Source: an uncultured Oscillospiraceae bacterium
Lineage (GTDB): Bacteria; Bacillota; Clostridia; Oscillospirales; Acutalibacteraceae
Direction of reading: 5' to 3'
Length of the DNA stretch: 30,902 bases
Assembly (NCBI GenBank): GCA_900549825.1
Contig: URQB01000023.1
Span: forward strand, 1 to 30,902
The notes under the pieces were generated by a model. It saw only the letters and a program-made list of their open reading frames with translations, did no database searches and was not told where the DNA came from. Position numbers and translations under genes: made by a program. Shown one piece after another: positions 1 to 7,367 of the stretch. Numbering within the stretch: position 1 is the stretch's first letter; every line of letters starts with the position of its first letter.

Positions 1-145
1 AAGATGGCTGAACATTGGAACAGCAGGGATCTCTCAGACAAGGCAGTCAGCCATAGGGTCTGCTTTGTTACTCGCTGCGCTTCGTAATAAAAAATAGTTC
101 AATACGGGAAAGGCATCGACCTGCGCAGCCTGAGCGCAGAGATCG

Positions 146-325
146 TCACTCTGGCTGCTCCACCTCGATTTTACCATGGGCCGTTTCAAATTCTGCAACG
201 CGCCGTTTGATATACTGCTCAATTTCTTTATTTGCAGAGCGGCCTTCTGATTCTGCAATATATCGAAACTTCTGAAAGTATAATCTGTCTACTCGTAGCG
301 TATAGCGCAATAACTTATCGTCCAT
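146..325 (-). CDS. Small ribbon-helix-helix (Arc-type) DNA-binding protein
   Basis: A 59-residue reading frame starts with ATG at 325 behind a good GAGGTGG ribosome binding site and stops with TGA at 146-148. The protein has the layout of Arc/MetJ-type repressors. A short beta strand (residues about 5-12, LRYTLRVD) is followed by helix 1 (FQKFRYIAESEG), a turn with Ser-Ala-Asn-Lys, and helix 2 (EIEQYIKRRVAEFE), then a short charged tail. Such proteins bind DNA as dimers through the paired strands and are frequent in mobile elements and as autoregulators. It is divergent from the PadR-like gene, with about 130 bases between the two starts. The fold is an inference from the pattern; the target is unknown. 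Confidence 0.65.
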   Translation of the reverse strand: MDDKLLRYTLRVDRLYFQKFRYIAESEGRSANKEIEQYIKRRVAEFETAHGKIEVEQPE

Positions 326-367
326 GATTCCACCTCTTATTCACCTTTTCGGTGTTATTGTGACTTA

Positions 368-373
368 ATTATA
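368..373 (-). promoter_or_regulatory. Candidate -10 element for the ribbon-helix-helix gene
   Basis: A perfect TATAAT lies on the minus strand about 43 bases before the start codon at 325, but no good -35 hexamer is seen at 16-18 bases. A small CACC/GGTG hairpin (342-354) lies in the presumed leader. Weak assignment. Confidence 0.3.
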
Positions 374-457
374 GTGAATTTATTGATATAAAACCGAAGT
401 GATGGCATAATGGCGTAAAAGTGGTGAATACATTTTGGTAATAAGGAGCTGATTGTA

Positions 458-877
458 ATGATGAAAGAAAAATTCCATCAAGCCCTCGTCCGTTTCAAAT
501 CCACCAAATTCATCTCACAGGAAGAAGAACAACTAAAAGCCAAATCCAACTTCCTGAACCCCCTCGTCGAGCCCCTCATCCTCTCCCGCCTCAGCCAGGG
601 CGACAGCTACGGCTACGAGATCGCCCAATCCGTCAAAAAGGGGAGCGGCGGCCGCTTCAGGCTCCCGGAGGGCACAATGTATCCCACGCTCTGCCGCCTG
701 ATGGATCAAGGATATATCGCAGGCTATGCATCCGAAGAGGAGGGGAGGAGGCTTCGCCTTTATTACCAGATTACGCCCGAAGGGCGCGAACGCCTCCAAT
801 TTTTGCTGGATGCCTATGCAGAGGCCCGCGAAGGCTGTGAAGCCTGCCTTGTCGCGATGGGCGACAGCGTGCAGTAA
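458..877 (+). CDS. PadR family transcriptional regulator
   Basis: The 139-residue protein has the PadR winged-helix layout: LVEPLILSRL...SYGYEIAQ at about residues 36-57 (helix 1 and the YGYE signature), EGTMYPTLCRLMDQGYI at 71-87 (recognition helix region) and a basic wing GRRLRLYYQITPEGRERL at 96-113. The C-terminal helix is short, so it is a small PadR-s2-like member. PadR proteins repress transport or stress genes in response to small molecules. The start ATG at 458 follows TAAGGAG; a second ATG follows at once. A 30-residue charged extension precedes the domain and is longer than usual. The next gene is convergent, so the target is not obvious from context; the divergent small regulator shares its upstream region. 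Confidence 0.85.
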   Translation: MMKEKFHQALVRFKSTKFISQEEEQLKAKSNFLNPLVEPLILSRLSQGDSYGYEIAQSVKKGSGGRFRLPEGTMYPTLCRLMDQGYIAGYASEEEGRRLRLYYQITPEGRERLQFLLDAYAEAREGCEACLVAMGDSVQ

Positions 878-910
878 GGTGGATAGGGATTGATCCATCC
901 CATCCCAACA

Positions 911-952
911 GGCCTCCGCGAAACAATGCGCGGAGGCCGTTGCGATTCTTTT
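911..952 (+). terminator. Terminator between padR-like gene and convergent permease gene
   Basis: A ten-base perfect stem GGCCTCCGCG/CGCGGAGGCC (911-920 with 929-938) and an eight-base loop are followed by a T-rich stretch ending about 952. It sits between two convergent genes and may serve both, although the T-run is modest. Confidence 0.6.
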
Positions 953-987
953 CGCAATGGCGGCGAGAAGGTTCTGTGAAAACCAAA

Positions 988-2217
988 TTATTTTTTCTTC
1001 CACACCCCTTTTGCCTGCTTCTCCCGCTTCGGCTTTGGCGGGGCGGGAGGTTCTTCCTGCGGCGCCGCAACGTCCGCCAGCCCGCGCTCCTTGAGCCGCG
1101 CGCCTACGATTTCCCGCATCAGGCAATAGAGCACGGAACAAATCGGCACACTCACGAGCATGCCTATGATGCCCCAGACGCTACCGCCGACCGTCACGGC
1201 AAGGAGCACCCAAAGGCTCGGCAGGCCGACGGAGCTGCCTACCACGCGCGGATAGATCAGGTCGCCTTCCATCTGCTGCAGGACGATGATGAAGATCACG
1301 AACCAGACCGCCTGCATGGGGGAATCCATCAAAATGAGGAATGCGCCGATCGCCGTGCCGATGAAGGCGCCGAAGATGGGGATCAGCGCGGTGAAGCCGA
1401 CGAGGATGGAAATCATCGGTGCATACGGCATGCGGAAGATCACCATGCCGATAAAGCAGAGGATGCCGATGATGACGGATTCCATACACTGCCCGGTCAC
1501 AAAGCGGGAAAACATTTTATTGGAGAGCCCGGCGATATGCAGGATTTTTTCCACCCACTTCTGCGGCAGAAAGGCATAGAGGATGCGGGTTGCCTGGCTG
1601 CCGAGCTTCTCCTTTTGCATCAAGATATAGACAGAGAAGACGATTCCAAGAATAAAGTTGAAAATCGCGCTGAAAATAGAAGTGGTAATGCCAACTGTCG
1701 TATTGACCAGCTTGCCGGAGTCGCGCTTGAGGTAGTCGACTACGGAGGCGCTGATCTTCTCCCAGTCGATTTCAAGGTTGATCAGGGTGGAGGCATCCAC
1801 CTTGAAAAATGCAGCGGCCTTTGTAAGCCATTCCTTGACCTGGACGGTATATCGCGGCATATTGTCGACCAGCAGGCCGAAGGCCCGCTTCAGCTCCGGG
1901 ACAATCATAAAAATCAGGATGAATACGATGCCGATGATCATACCGAAGGTTAAAACGATGCTCACCACGCGGCGGATGCGGTTCCACATGCAAGAGTTTT
2001 TGCGGTTGAGCGGCGCAAATAGCCGCTCCTCGATCATCTTGAGCAGGACGTTGAGAATGAAGGCGGCGCAGAAGCCGATGATCAGCGGCATCAGCAGGCC
2101 CAGCGCGGCGCGGCAGACGCCTGCAACTGCGGCGATGTTTTGCAGCCCCAGAAACAGGGCGATGCCGGAGGTGACGATCAACAGGATTTTTTTGATGGTT
2201 TTCCGGTCAAGCTCCAT
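988..2217 (-). CDS. AI-2E family transporter (TqsA/YtvI-like permease)
   Basis: This is a polytopic membrane protein of 409 residues with the AI-2E transporter family pattern. It has paired N-terminal hydrophobic helices, a soluble segment in the middle third (about residues 100-190), then closely packed helices with IYPRVVGSSVGLPSLWVLLAVTVGG near residue 330 and a final helix (ICSVLYCLMREIVGARL). The last 35 residues are Pro/Lys/Glu-rich and probably cytoplasmic. Family members export autoinducer-2 or act as Na+/H+ antiporters or sporulation permeases, so the substrate is not assigned. The frame stays open to an ATG at 2337, but the ATG at 2217 begins the conserved part (MELDRKTIKK) and is preferred; its ribosome binding site is poor. 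The downstream neighbour is convergent. Confidence 0.8.
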   Translation of the reverse strand: MELDRKTIKKILLIVTSGIALFLGLQNIAAVAGVCRAALGLLMPLIIGFCAAFILNVLLKMIEERLFAPLNRKNSCMWNRIRRVVSIVLTFGMIIGIVFILIFMIVPELKRAFGLLVDNMPRYTVQVKEWLTKAAAFFKVDASTLINLEIDWEKISASVVDYLKRDSGKLVNTTVGITTSIFSAIFNFILGIVFSVYILMQKEKLGSQATRILYAFLPQKWVEKILHIAGLSNKMFSRFVTGQCMESVIIGILCFIGMVIFRMPYAPMISILVGFTALIPIFGAFIGTAIGAFLILMDSPMQAVWFVIFIIVLQQMEGDLIYPRVVGSSVGLPSLWVLLAVTVGGSVWGIIGMLVSVPICSVLYCLMREIVGARLKERGLADVAAPQEEPPAPPKPKREKQAKGVWKKK

Positions 2218-2393
2218 GCTGTTTCCACACGGCACAGTGGCGCGCCGCCCTTTCTTTTTAGATATGATATTAACGATACCTTGCAACGGCGCTTCGTGCA
2301 AGCGCTTTTTAGGCCCGGTATTGGGGCGGTATTCCATTCATTCACGCGCTTACTGCTTCCTTATGCAAAATTACAGTGAAAATAGAGGAAAGC

Positions 2394-2422
2394 TTGAATA
2401 TTCTATCGAAATGGACTATAAT
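2394..2422 (+). promoter_or_regulatory. Sigma-A type promoter for the membrane protein gene at 2460
   Basis: TTGAAT (2394-2399) and a perfect TATAAT (2417-2422) are separated by 17 bases. This places transcription start just upstream of the GAGG ribosome binding site of the ATG at 2460 and argues against an upstream start at 2376. Confidence 0.7.
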
Positions 2423-2459
2423 CAAACCATCAAAAAACGATGAGATGAGGACGTTAGTT

Positions 2460-3191
2460 ATGAATCAACGCAGGACGATCGTCAATACAGCGCTCTCCAA
2501 CCGGCCTGCCGGGGTCGCGGTCCTGATTGCTGCCCTGGCCGGTGGCCTTTATTACCTTTACTGCCTGCTGCGCGTGCCCGGCGCGGCCGACCCTTATGCG
2601 GGCGTGATCCTGAGCGGACAGGCCTTTCTGGTGCTCAGCTATGTGGAATACGCTGTCAAGATTGCAATTAAGCTCTTCCTGATTTCCGCAATCTTGTATG
2701 CGTTTGGGCATACGCGCCATGCGCCTTATACGCGTACGCCGGCGCGGCTTTGGGTATGCAGCCTGTCGCTGGAGATCGTGCTGTATATCCTCGCAATTTT
2801 CATCAGTGTGATACATTATTTGTCCGCACAGAGGGTGGGCGATGCAATGAACCCTGTGCTGGAGCTGACACCGCAGATCTTATCAATTTTGACGTTTGCC
2901 CTGCTGATCGCAGTGGTACTGCGATCCCCCGATTTGCTGCGGGCGGCGAAATATTTCCGGATTTCGATTGTGACAACGGTGCTGGCCGCCCTATATCTTG
3001 TGGCGCATGCCGTCCAGATTGTTTCAGCGGTGCGGTCGGGCGCAGGCGGGGTTGTGCAGGAGGCCATCCTGTGCATAGACGGGCTGACGGTTCTGCTGCC
3101 GAGCATCCTGCTGATGCGGGCGGCGGCCGCGGAGAAAAAGGTCAATTATACCAACCGGGGCTTTTACATGGGCCAGAAATACGAGCGGTAA
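2460..3191 (+). CDS. Unrecognised six-helix membrane protein
   Basis: The 243-residue protein is not recognised. About six hydrophobic segments are visible: AGVAVLIAALAGGLYYLYCLL near 17-37, a long hydrophobic stretch near 53-85, LSLEIVLYILAIFISVIHYL near 99-120, ILSILTFALLIAVVLRS near 138-155, ISIVTTVLAALYLVAHAVQIV near 166-187, and LTVLLPSILLMRAAA near 203-218. The tail EKKVNYTNRGFYMGQKYER is polar. There is no catalytic or transport signature I can name. ATG 2460 was chosen because it follows GATGAGG and a promoter overlapping earlier in-frame ATGs. The gene is monocistronic, closed by its own terminator. Confidence 0.7.
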   Translation: MNQRRTIVNTALSNRPAGVAVLIAALAGGLYYLYCLLRVPGAADPYAGVILSGQAFLVLSYVEYAVKIAIKLFLISAILYAFGHTRHAPYTRTPARLWVCSLSLEIVLYILAIFISVIHYLSAQRVGDAMNPVLELTPQILSILTFALLIAVVLRSPDLLRAAKYFRISIVTTVLAALYLVAHAVQIVSAVRSGAGGVVQEAILCIDGLTVLLPSILLMRAAAAEKKVNYTNRGFYMGQKYER

Positions 3192-3209
3192 TCGGTTCTA
3201 TCCAAAATC

Positions 3210-3246
3210 AAAAGCGGGCGTGGGCAGCCACCGCCTGCTTTTTTGT
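3210..3246 (+). terminator. Rho-independent terminator after membrane protein gene
   Basis: AAAGCGGGCG (3211-3220) pairs with CGCCTGCTTT (3232-3241), one G-T pair, loop of 11, followed directly by T residues. Confidence 0.85.
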
Positions 3247-3297
3247 CCTATATTAAATTTTAAGGAAAAGCTTATCAAATTATAATTGCTTTTTGCA

Positions 3298-3326
3298 TTG
3301 ATTTGTGATAAATTTGGATATATAAA
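3298..3326 (+). promoter_or_regulatory. Candidate promoter for symporter-phosphoesterase genes
   Basis: TTGATT (3298-3303), 17-base spacer, TATAAA (3321-3326). Downstream, an imperfect inverted repeat (about 3341-3363, TTGATTTTT/AAAAATTCAA around AGAG) could be an operator. About 150 bases of leader would precede the ATG at 3475. Confidence 0.5.
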
Positions 3327-3474
3327 TACCGTCAACTTCTTTGATTTTTAGAGAAAAATTCAAAAATGATAGGAATGTGTGCAAAAAATGCCGTCGATCA
3401 AGATGATTGGCGTTTGTTTTGCTGACGGTATCGTGAAGCGTACGCCGTCTATGCGGTGGGATGGAGGGTATTTG

Positions 3475-4938
3475 ATGAGTGCAAGCAGTCTTGTGGACCG
3501 GCAGTATGTCGGGGTGAGGGAGAACCTTGCCTACGGTGTCGCATGCGGCGGCCAGAATATGAGCTACACGTTCATGGCGTCGTATCTTACTTACTTTTTT
3601 GTAAACGTTTTCGGGATCGACCCGGCGATCGTTGCCACCATGCTGTTTATTGAGGGCATCTGGGATGCGGTCAACGATCCGATCATGGGCTCGATCGTCG
3701 ATAAGACGCGTACCCGTTTCGGTAAGCTGCGGCCGTATCTGCTCGTGATCCCGATTCCACTCGCTGTGGTGACGATGCTGCTGTTTGCAGGGCCGGTCCT
3801 GATGGCGGAAGCTTCCATGGGCGCGAAGGTCGCCTATATGGTGATTACGTATTTCATATGGGAGTTCCTCTATACGATCTGCGACGTGCCGTTCTGGGGC
3901 ATGTCGGCCGCGATCTCTCCCAACCCGGCGGACCGTACCCGTGCGATTTCCAGTGCGCGCTTTATGGCGACGATTCTCGGCGGCCTGCCGGGCATCGTGC
4001 TGCCGGTGCTGATCGATCTGGTCAACGCGGGAGCCGTGGGAATCTCCCTGCAAAAGGTTTTCTTCGTCATCGGCATCGTCGTCTCCTTTGTCGGAATGGG
4101 GCTGTTCAGCCTTGCCGGTATCTGCACGCGCGAGCGCGTCGCGCAGTCGCTGGAGGAGCCGAGCCTGCTGGATTCCTTCAAATACCTGTTCCAGAACAAG
4201 CCCTTGATGCTCCTGATCCTGTCTAACATTCTCGGCGCCTTGGGTAGCATTAGGGATATTTTCCAGAATTATTATTTTATCGATGTATTAGGCTCCGCTT
4301 CCATCAATATTATCATCGGCATTCCGGGCGCGGTGATCGGATTTGTGGCATATCTGCTGATCGGCCCGCTGAAAAAACGGTTTAATAATAAGCAGATATC
4401 AATTTGGATGTCTGTCATTTGTGGGATTTTGCCGGCCATCACCTTTGTACTGGGATATGGCAATATGAAGAATATGGCCGTCATGGTGCCGCTTTTGATG
4501 CTGCAGGGGGCGCTGAACGCCTTGTTCAATGGTGCGCGCATGGTCATTCCCACGGAAATGATTGGTGAAACAGTCGATTACATGGAGTGGAAAACCGGGA
4601 GACGCTCTGAGGGAATGAGCTTTTCCATTTTAACCTTTATCAGCAAGTTTACGGGCGCAATGTCCAGATCCATGGGTACAGGTCTTCTGAAAGCGATTGG
4701 TTATGTAACCTCTTCCGCCAATGCGATTGTACCGCAGAGCATGCACACGCAGCGTGGAATCTTTGCGATGTTTACCATTATACCAGGCTTGTTGGGAATT
4801 TTGGGGATCATTCCATTATTCTTCTATGACCTTGTCGGGGAAAAGCAGCAGAAGATACTCCGCGAGCTTGCCGAACGCCGCGAAAAGACGGAGAAGCAGG
4901 AAGAGGAAAAACCGGTGGAAGCCGATACGCAGGCATAA
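3475..4938 (+). CDS. GPH family glycoside/pentoside/hexuronide:cation symporter
   Basis: This integral membrane transporter of 487 residues has about 12 helices. The signature after helix 2 is diagnostic: WDAVNDPIMGSIVDKTRTR followed by FGKLRPYLL (about residues 61-88), as in MelB, XylP and UidB. A second family feature, PTEMIGETVDYMEWKTGRRSEG (about 360-381), is also present. Such proteins import sugars or glycosides with Na+ or H+. ATG 3475 was chosen because GGAGGG lies 6-12 bases upstream; the frame is open to 3379. The substrate is unknown. The gene is followed after 71 bases by a secreted metallophosphoesterase with no clear terminator between, suggesting co-transcription. The charged C-terminus (REKTEKQEEEKPVEAD) is cytoplasmic. 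Confidence 0.88.
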   Translation: MSASSLVDRQYVGVRENLAYGVACGGQNMSYTFMASYLTYFFVNVFGIDPAIVATMLFIEGIWDAVNDPIMGSIVDKTRTRFGKLRPYLLVIPIPLAVVTMLLFAGPVLMAEASMGAKVAYMVITYFIWEFLYTICDVPFWGMSAAISPNPADRTRAISSARFMATILGGLPGIVLPVLIDLVNAGAVGISLQKVFFVIGIVVSFVGMGLFSLAGICTRERVAQSLEEPSLLDSFKYLFQNKPLMLLILSNILGALGSIRDIFQNYYFIDVLGSASINIIIGIPGAVIGFVAYLLIGPLKKRFNNKQISIWMSVICGILPAITFVLGYGNMKNMAVMVPLLMLQGALNALFNGARMVIPTEMIGETVDYMEWKTGRRSEGMSFSILTFISKFTGAMSRSMGTGLLKAIGYVTSSANAIVPQSMHTQRGIFAMFTIIPGLLGILGIIPLFFYDLVGEKQQKILRELAERREKTEKQEEEKPVEADTQA

Positions 4939-5009
4939 CTGAAAGAGAACAGAGCGCAGCAAAAAAATCAGAGAGATAGAAATCAGGAAAAAAGGAGATG
5001 CGATACCAA

Positions 5010-6227
5010 ATGAGCCGCATGAAAAAGACAACCGTTTCCCTTCTGCTGGTCCTGTCGCTCCTGGCGGCGCTGATGGCGCCGGTGGGCGCCGTGTTCGGGC
5101 AGAAGCCTGATCCACTGCAGTTCAATGAGGATGGCTCCTTTACGATCCTGCAGATCTCCGATACGCAGGACACGCAGTATCCGACTCCAAACGTGCTCAC
5201 GCTGATTGAAAAGGCGATGGATGAGTCCCGGCCTGATCTTGTCATTTTCACCGGGGACCAGCTGAAAAATTATGATTCCGATTTTGACGGAGGCAATCTG
5301 GAGCGCAAGGTCCAGCAGGCGATCGACGCGATCGTGCGTCCCGTAGAGCGCCGGGGCATCCCGTTTGCAGTGGTTTACGGCAACCATGACGACGCAATCG
5401 AAATCAGCAAGGAAGATCAGCTTAAGATGTACCAGCGCCACAGCCTGTGCCTGATGCGCGACGATGAGCCGGAGCTTTCCGGATGCGGCAATTACAACCT
5501 GCCGATCCTCAGCAGCGACGGCCAGCGTACGGTGTTTAACCTCTACCTGCTCGATTCCCACGGCGGCAGCGGAGGAACATATGATTATATCAAGCAGGAT
5601 CAAATTGACTGGTATGTACGTACAAGCAATGCGCTGAAAGCTGCAAACGGCGGCCGGCCGGTTCCCTCGATGGAATTCCAGCATATTCCGCTGCCTGAGC
5701 TGCGCACCGTTGCGGACGAAGGCCTGATCCACACGGGTGAAAAGAATGAAGGCGTATCCGGCCCGTATTACAACAGCGGTTTCTTTGACGCAATGGCCGG
5801 GCAGGGCGACGTGATCGCCGCCTTCTGCGGCCATAACCATACGAATACCTATATTGGCACGCTCAAGGGCGTAGATCTCGGTTTTACGCCGGGCGCCGGC
5901 TTTAATGAATACGGCTCCGGTATGGAGCGCGGCGTGCGGGTTATCGAGCTCAACGAGCGCGACCTCTCAACCTATCAGACGCATCTGCTGACCTTTGTGG
6001 GGCTGCTGGGCGACAATCCGATCACGAGGCTGCGCTACCGGCTCTTCACAGTTGGTGAGCTGGATTCCGACAATGTGGGGAACATGGTGAAGACGGTTCT
6101 TGGTGAAGTTGCCAGCGCAGTACTGTATCTGATCAAAACGAGCCAGGGAAACCCTGTTACGATCGTGAAGGAAGTGTTCCAGTTCTTCGGTGCGGACGTA
6201 GGCTATTTTGCAGGCTTTTTCCATTGA
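5010..6227 (+). CDS. Secreted calcineurin-like metallophosphoesterase
   Basis: This 405-residue protein has a signal peptide (KK then a hydrophobic core to about residue 29) and the blocks of the calcineurin-like phosphoesterase fold: ISDTQ (Asp51), TGDQ (Asp83), YGNHDD (124-128), FQH (about 225) and CGHNH (274-277). The first block reads D-T-Q where many family members have D-x-H, a variant I recall from Icc/PurA-acid-phosphatase-like secreted proteins. Metal-dependent hydrolysis of a phosphoester outside the membrane is likely; the substrate is not known. ATG 5010 has AAGGAG at 12 bases; the ATG at 4998 overlaps the ribosome binding site. Next come a PAP2 phosphatase gene 31 bases on and a symporter gene before, suggesting joint use of a phosphorylated external compound, which is inference. 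Confidence 0.85.
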   Translation: MSRMKKTTVSLLLVLSLLAALMAPVGAVFGQKPDPLQFNEDGSFTILQISDTQDTQYPTPNVLTLIEKAMDESRPDLVIFTGDQLKNYDSDFDGGNLERKVQQAIDAIVRPVERRGIPFAVVYGNHDDAIEISKEDQLKMYQRHSLCLMRDDEPELSGCGNYNLPILSSDGQRTVFNLYLLDSHGGSGGTYDYIKQDQIDWYVRTSNALKAANGGRPVPSMEFQHIPLPELRTVADEGLIHTGEKNEGVSGPYYNSGFFDAMAGQGDVIAAFCGHNHTNTYIGTLKGVDLGFTPGAGFNEYGSGMERGVRVIELNERDLSTYQTHLLTFVGLLGDNPITRLRYRLFTVGELDSDNVGNMVKTVLGEVASAVLYLIKTSQGNPVTIVKEVFQFFGADVGYFAGFFH

Positions 6228-6258
6228 TCTCCCCTTATGAAAGGAGTAGATTCCGATC

Positions 6259-6870
6259 GTGGAAGCGATTTACAATTTTGACTGGTCCGTGTTTGCCTGG
6301 GTGCGGGATGTGCTATGGAACCCCGTGCTTGATGTAATCATGAAATATATCACGCTGCTCGGCGAGGGCGGCATCATCTGGATCATCCTCGCGGTGATCC
6401 TGCTCTGTACGAAAAAATACCGCAAATGCGGCCTGATGATGGGCACGGCATTGATTTTAATGCTGATAATCAATGACGGCATTTTAAAGAACCTGATCGC
6501 CCGGCCGCGGCCCTTCAACCGCTTTGACCCGGCGGATCCCACGGCGTTTGCCATCTGGAAGGATTTCCCCTTCCCGAATATCGTCAGCAGGCCGTCGAGC
6601 TTTTCATTCCCCTCCGGGCACACTTCCTCTTCATTCGCGGCGGCGCTGCCCATGCTGAAAACGGATCAGAAGATCGGGATTCCCGCGCTGATTCTGGCGT
6701 TTCTGATCGGTTTCTCCCGGATCTATGTGCATGTGCATTATCCGACAGATGTGATCGCTGGTGCGGTTGCGGGCCTGTTCTACGGCTGGATCGGCATTGT
6801 GCTGGTGCAGAAGCTGGAGCCGGTTATCAGGCGCTGGTGGGCGCAGCGCAAGGCGCAAAAAGCAGCTTAA
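6259..6870 (+). CDS. PAP2 family membrane phosphatase
   Basis: A 203-residue membrane protein carries all three motifs of the PAP2/lipid phosphate phosphatase family: KNLIARPRP (77-85), PSGH (118-121) and SRIYVHVHYPTD (153-164), with His121 and His160 as the expected catalytic pair. About five to six helices surround them, so the active site faces the outside. Substrates in this family include undecaprenyl diphosphate, phosphatidic acid and phosphatidylglycerol phosphate; which one applies cannot be told. The start is GTG with AAGGAG 12 bases upstream. It lies 31 bases behind the metallophosphoesterase and ends the transcription unit at a strong terminator. Confidence 0.88.
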   Translation: MEAIYNFDWSVFAWVRDVLWNPVLDVIMKYITLLGEGGIIWIILAVILLCTKKYRKCGLMMGTALILMLIINDGILKNLIARPRPFNRFDPADPTAFAIWKDFPFPNIVSRPSSFSFPSGHTSSSFAAALPMLKTDQKIGIPALILAFLIGFSRIYVHVHYPTDVIAGAVAGLFYGWIGIVLVQKLEPVIRRWWAQRKAQKAA

Positions 6871-6896
6871 ATGCAGATATATGGATGACGGAAAAC

Positions 6897-6925
6897 ACCG
6901 GAGACTTGTTCTCCGGTATTTTTTT
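6897..6925 (+). terminator. Terminator after PAP2 gene
   Basis: ACCGGAGA (6897-6904) pairs perfectly with TCTCCGGT (6910-6917), five-base loop, then A and seven T residues. Confidence 0.92.
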
Positions 6926-6944
6926 GGCCAGAGGAGGAACAATT

Positions 6945-7146
6945 GTGAGGAGACGCGCATTGAATAAGGAAGAGGATGGATCACGGGATTTTTTGATGCA
7001 CGGCCATCAATGAATCGGCCTTCGAGCAGATTGCAATAAAAACAATGCGTGATATTCTCTATTTTTGTGAAAATAATGCGAAGGTGATGAAAGTATCGCT
7101 TTTGAAAACTTCAATTAACTGGCGCCTTTTTCTTGATTTCAGATAA
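6945..7146 (+). pseudogene. Possible frameshifted remnant of a TetR-type regulator
   Basis: A GAGGAGG site (6931-6937) precedes a GTG at 6945 that opens a 22-residue frame ending in LNKEEDGSRDFLMHGHQ before TGA at 7011. A different frame is then open from 6997 to TAA at 7144 and reads INESAFEQIAIKTMRDI, then a run ending in SINWRLFL. Joined, the two pieces resemble the start of a TetR HTH domain (helix 1, then GFE..SI.. RDI, ending SINYHF). No full domain can be reconstructed and the match is by eye only, so this may be chance. The rest of 6926-7181 shows nothing else. Confidence 0.3.
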
Positions 7147-7181
7147 AGATTCTTAAAATATGAATAATTTAAAATTAGTTC

Positions 7182-7210
7182 TTGCATTTTAGACGCAAAT
7201 CGGGTAAAAT
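7182..7210 (+). promoter_or_regulatory. Sigma-A promoter for gdhA
   Basis: TTGCAT (7182-7187) and TAAAAT (7205-7210) with exactly 17 bases between. The predicted start near 7217 makes a leader of about 150 bases before gdhA. Confidence 0.75.
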
Positions 7211-7217
7211 AAATTGC

Positions 7218-7267
7218 AAGCCAGAGAGGGCTTTATGCCAGCTGTAGAGGGGTTACTGGCTTTTTTA
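7218..7267 (+). promoter_or_regulatory. Possible transcription attenuator in gdhA leader
   Basis: Immediately after the predicted start, AAGCCAG (7218-7224) can pair with CTGGCTT (7256-7262), followed by TTTTT. A second copy, GCCAG (7237-7241), competes for the same CTGGC, and GGC-TTTAT-GCC (7229-7239) can form a small rival hairpin. This gives a terminator-like stem with mutually exclusive pairings upstream of gdhA. A further hairpin CTGCCG/GCGGCAG lies at 7280-7298. It matches no riboswitch class I know. Confidence 0.45.
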
Positions 7268-7367
7268 TGGAGGGAGGATCTGCCGGTTTTCGCGGCAGAC
7301 CGCTGGAAAAGCATGCGTCCCCCTGTGCGTGAGCTCCAAAATTTTTAAGTTTGGAAGGATGATTTGC

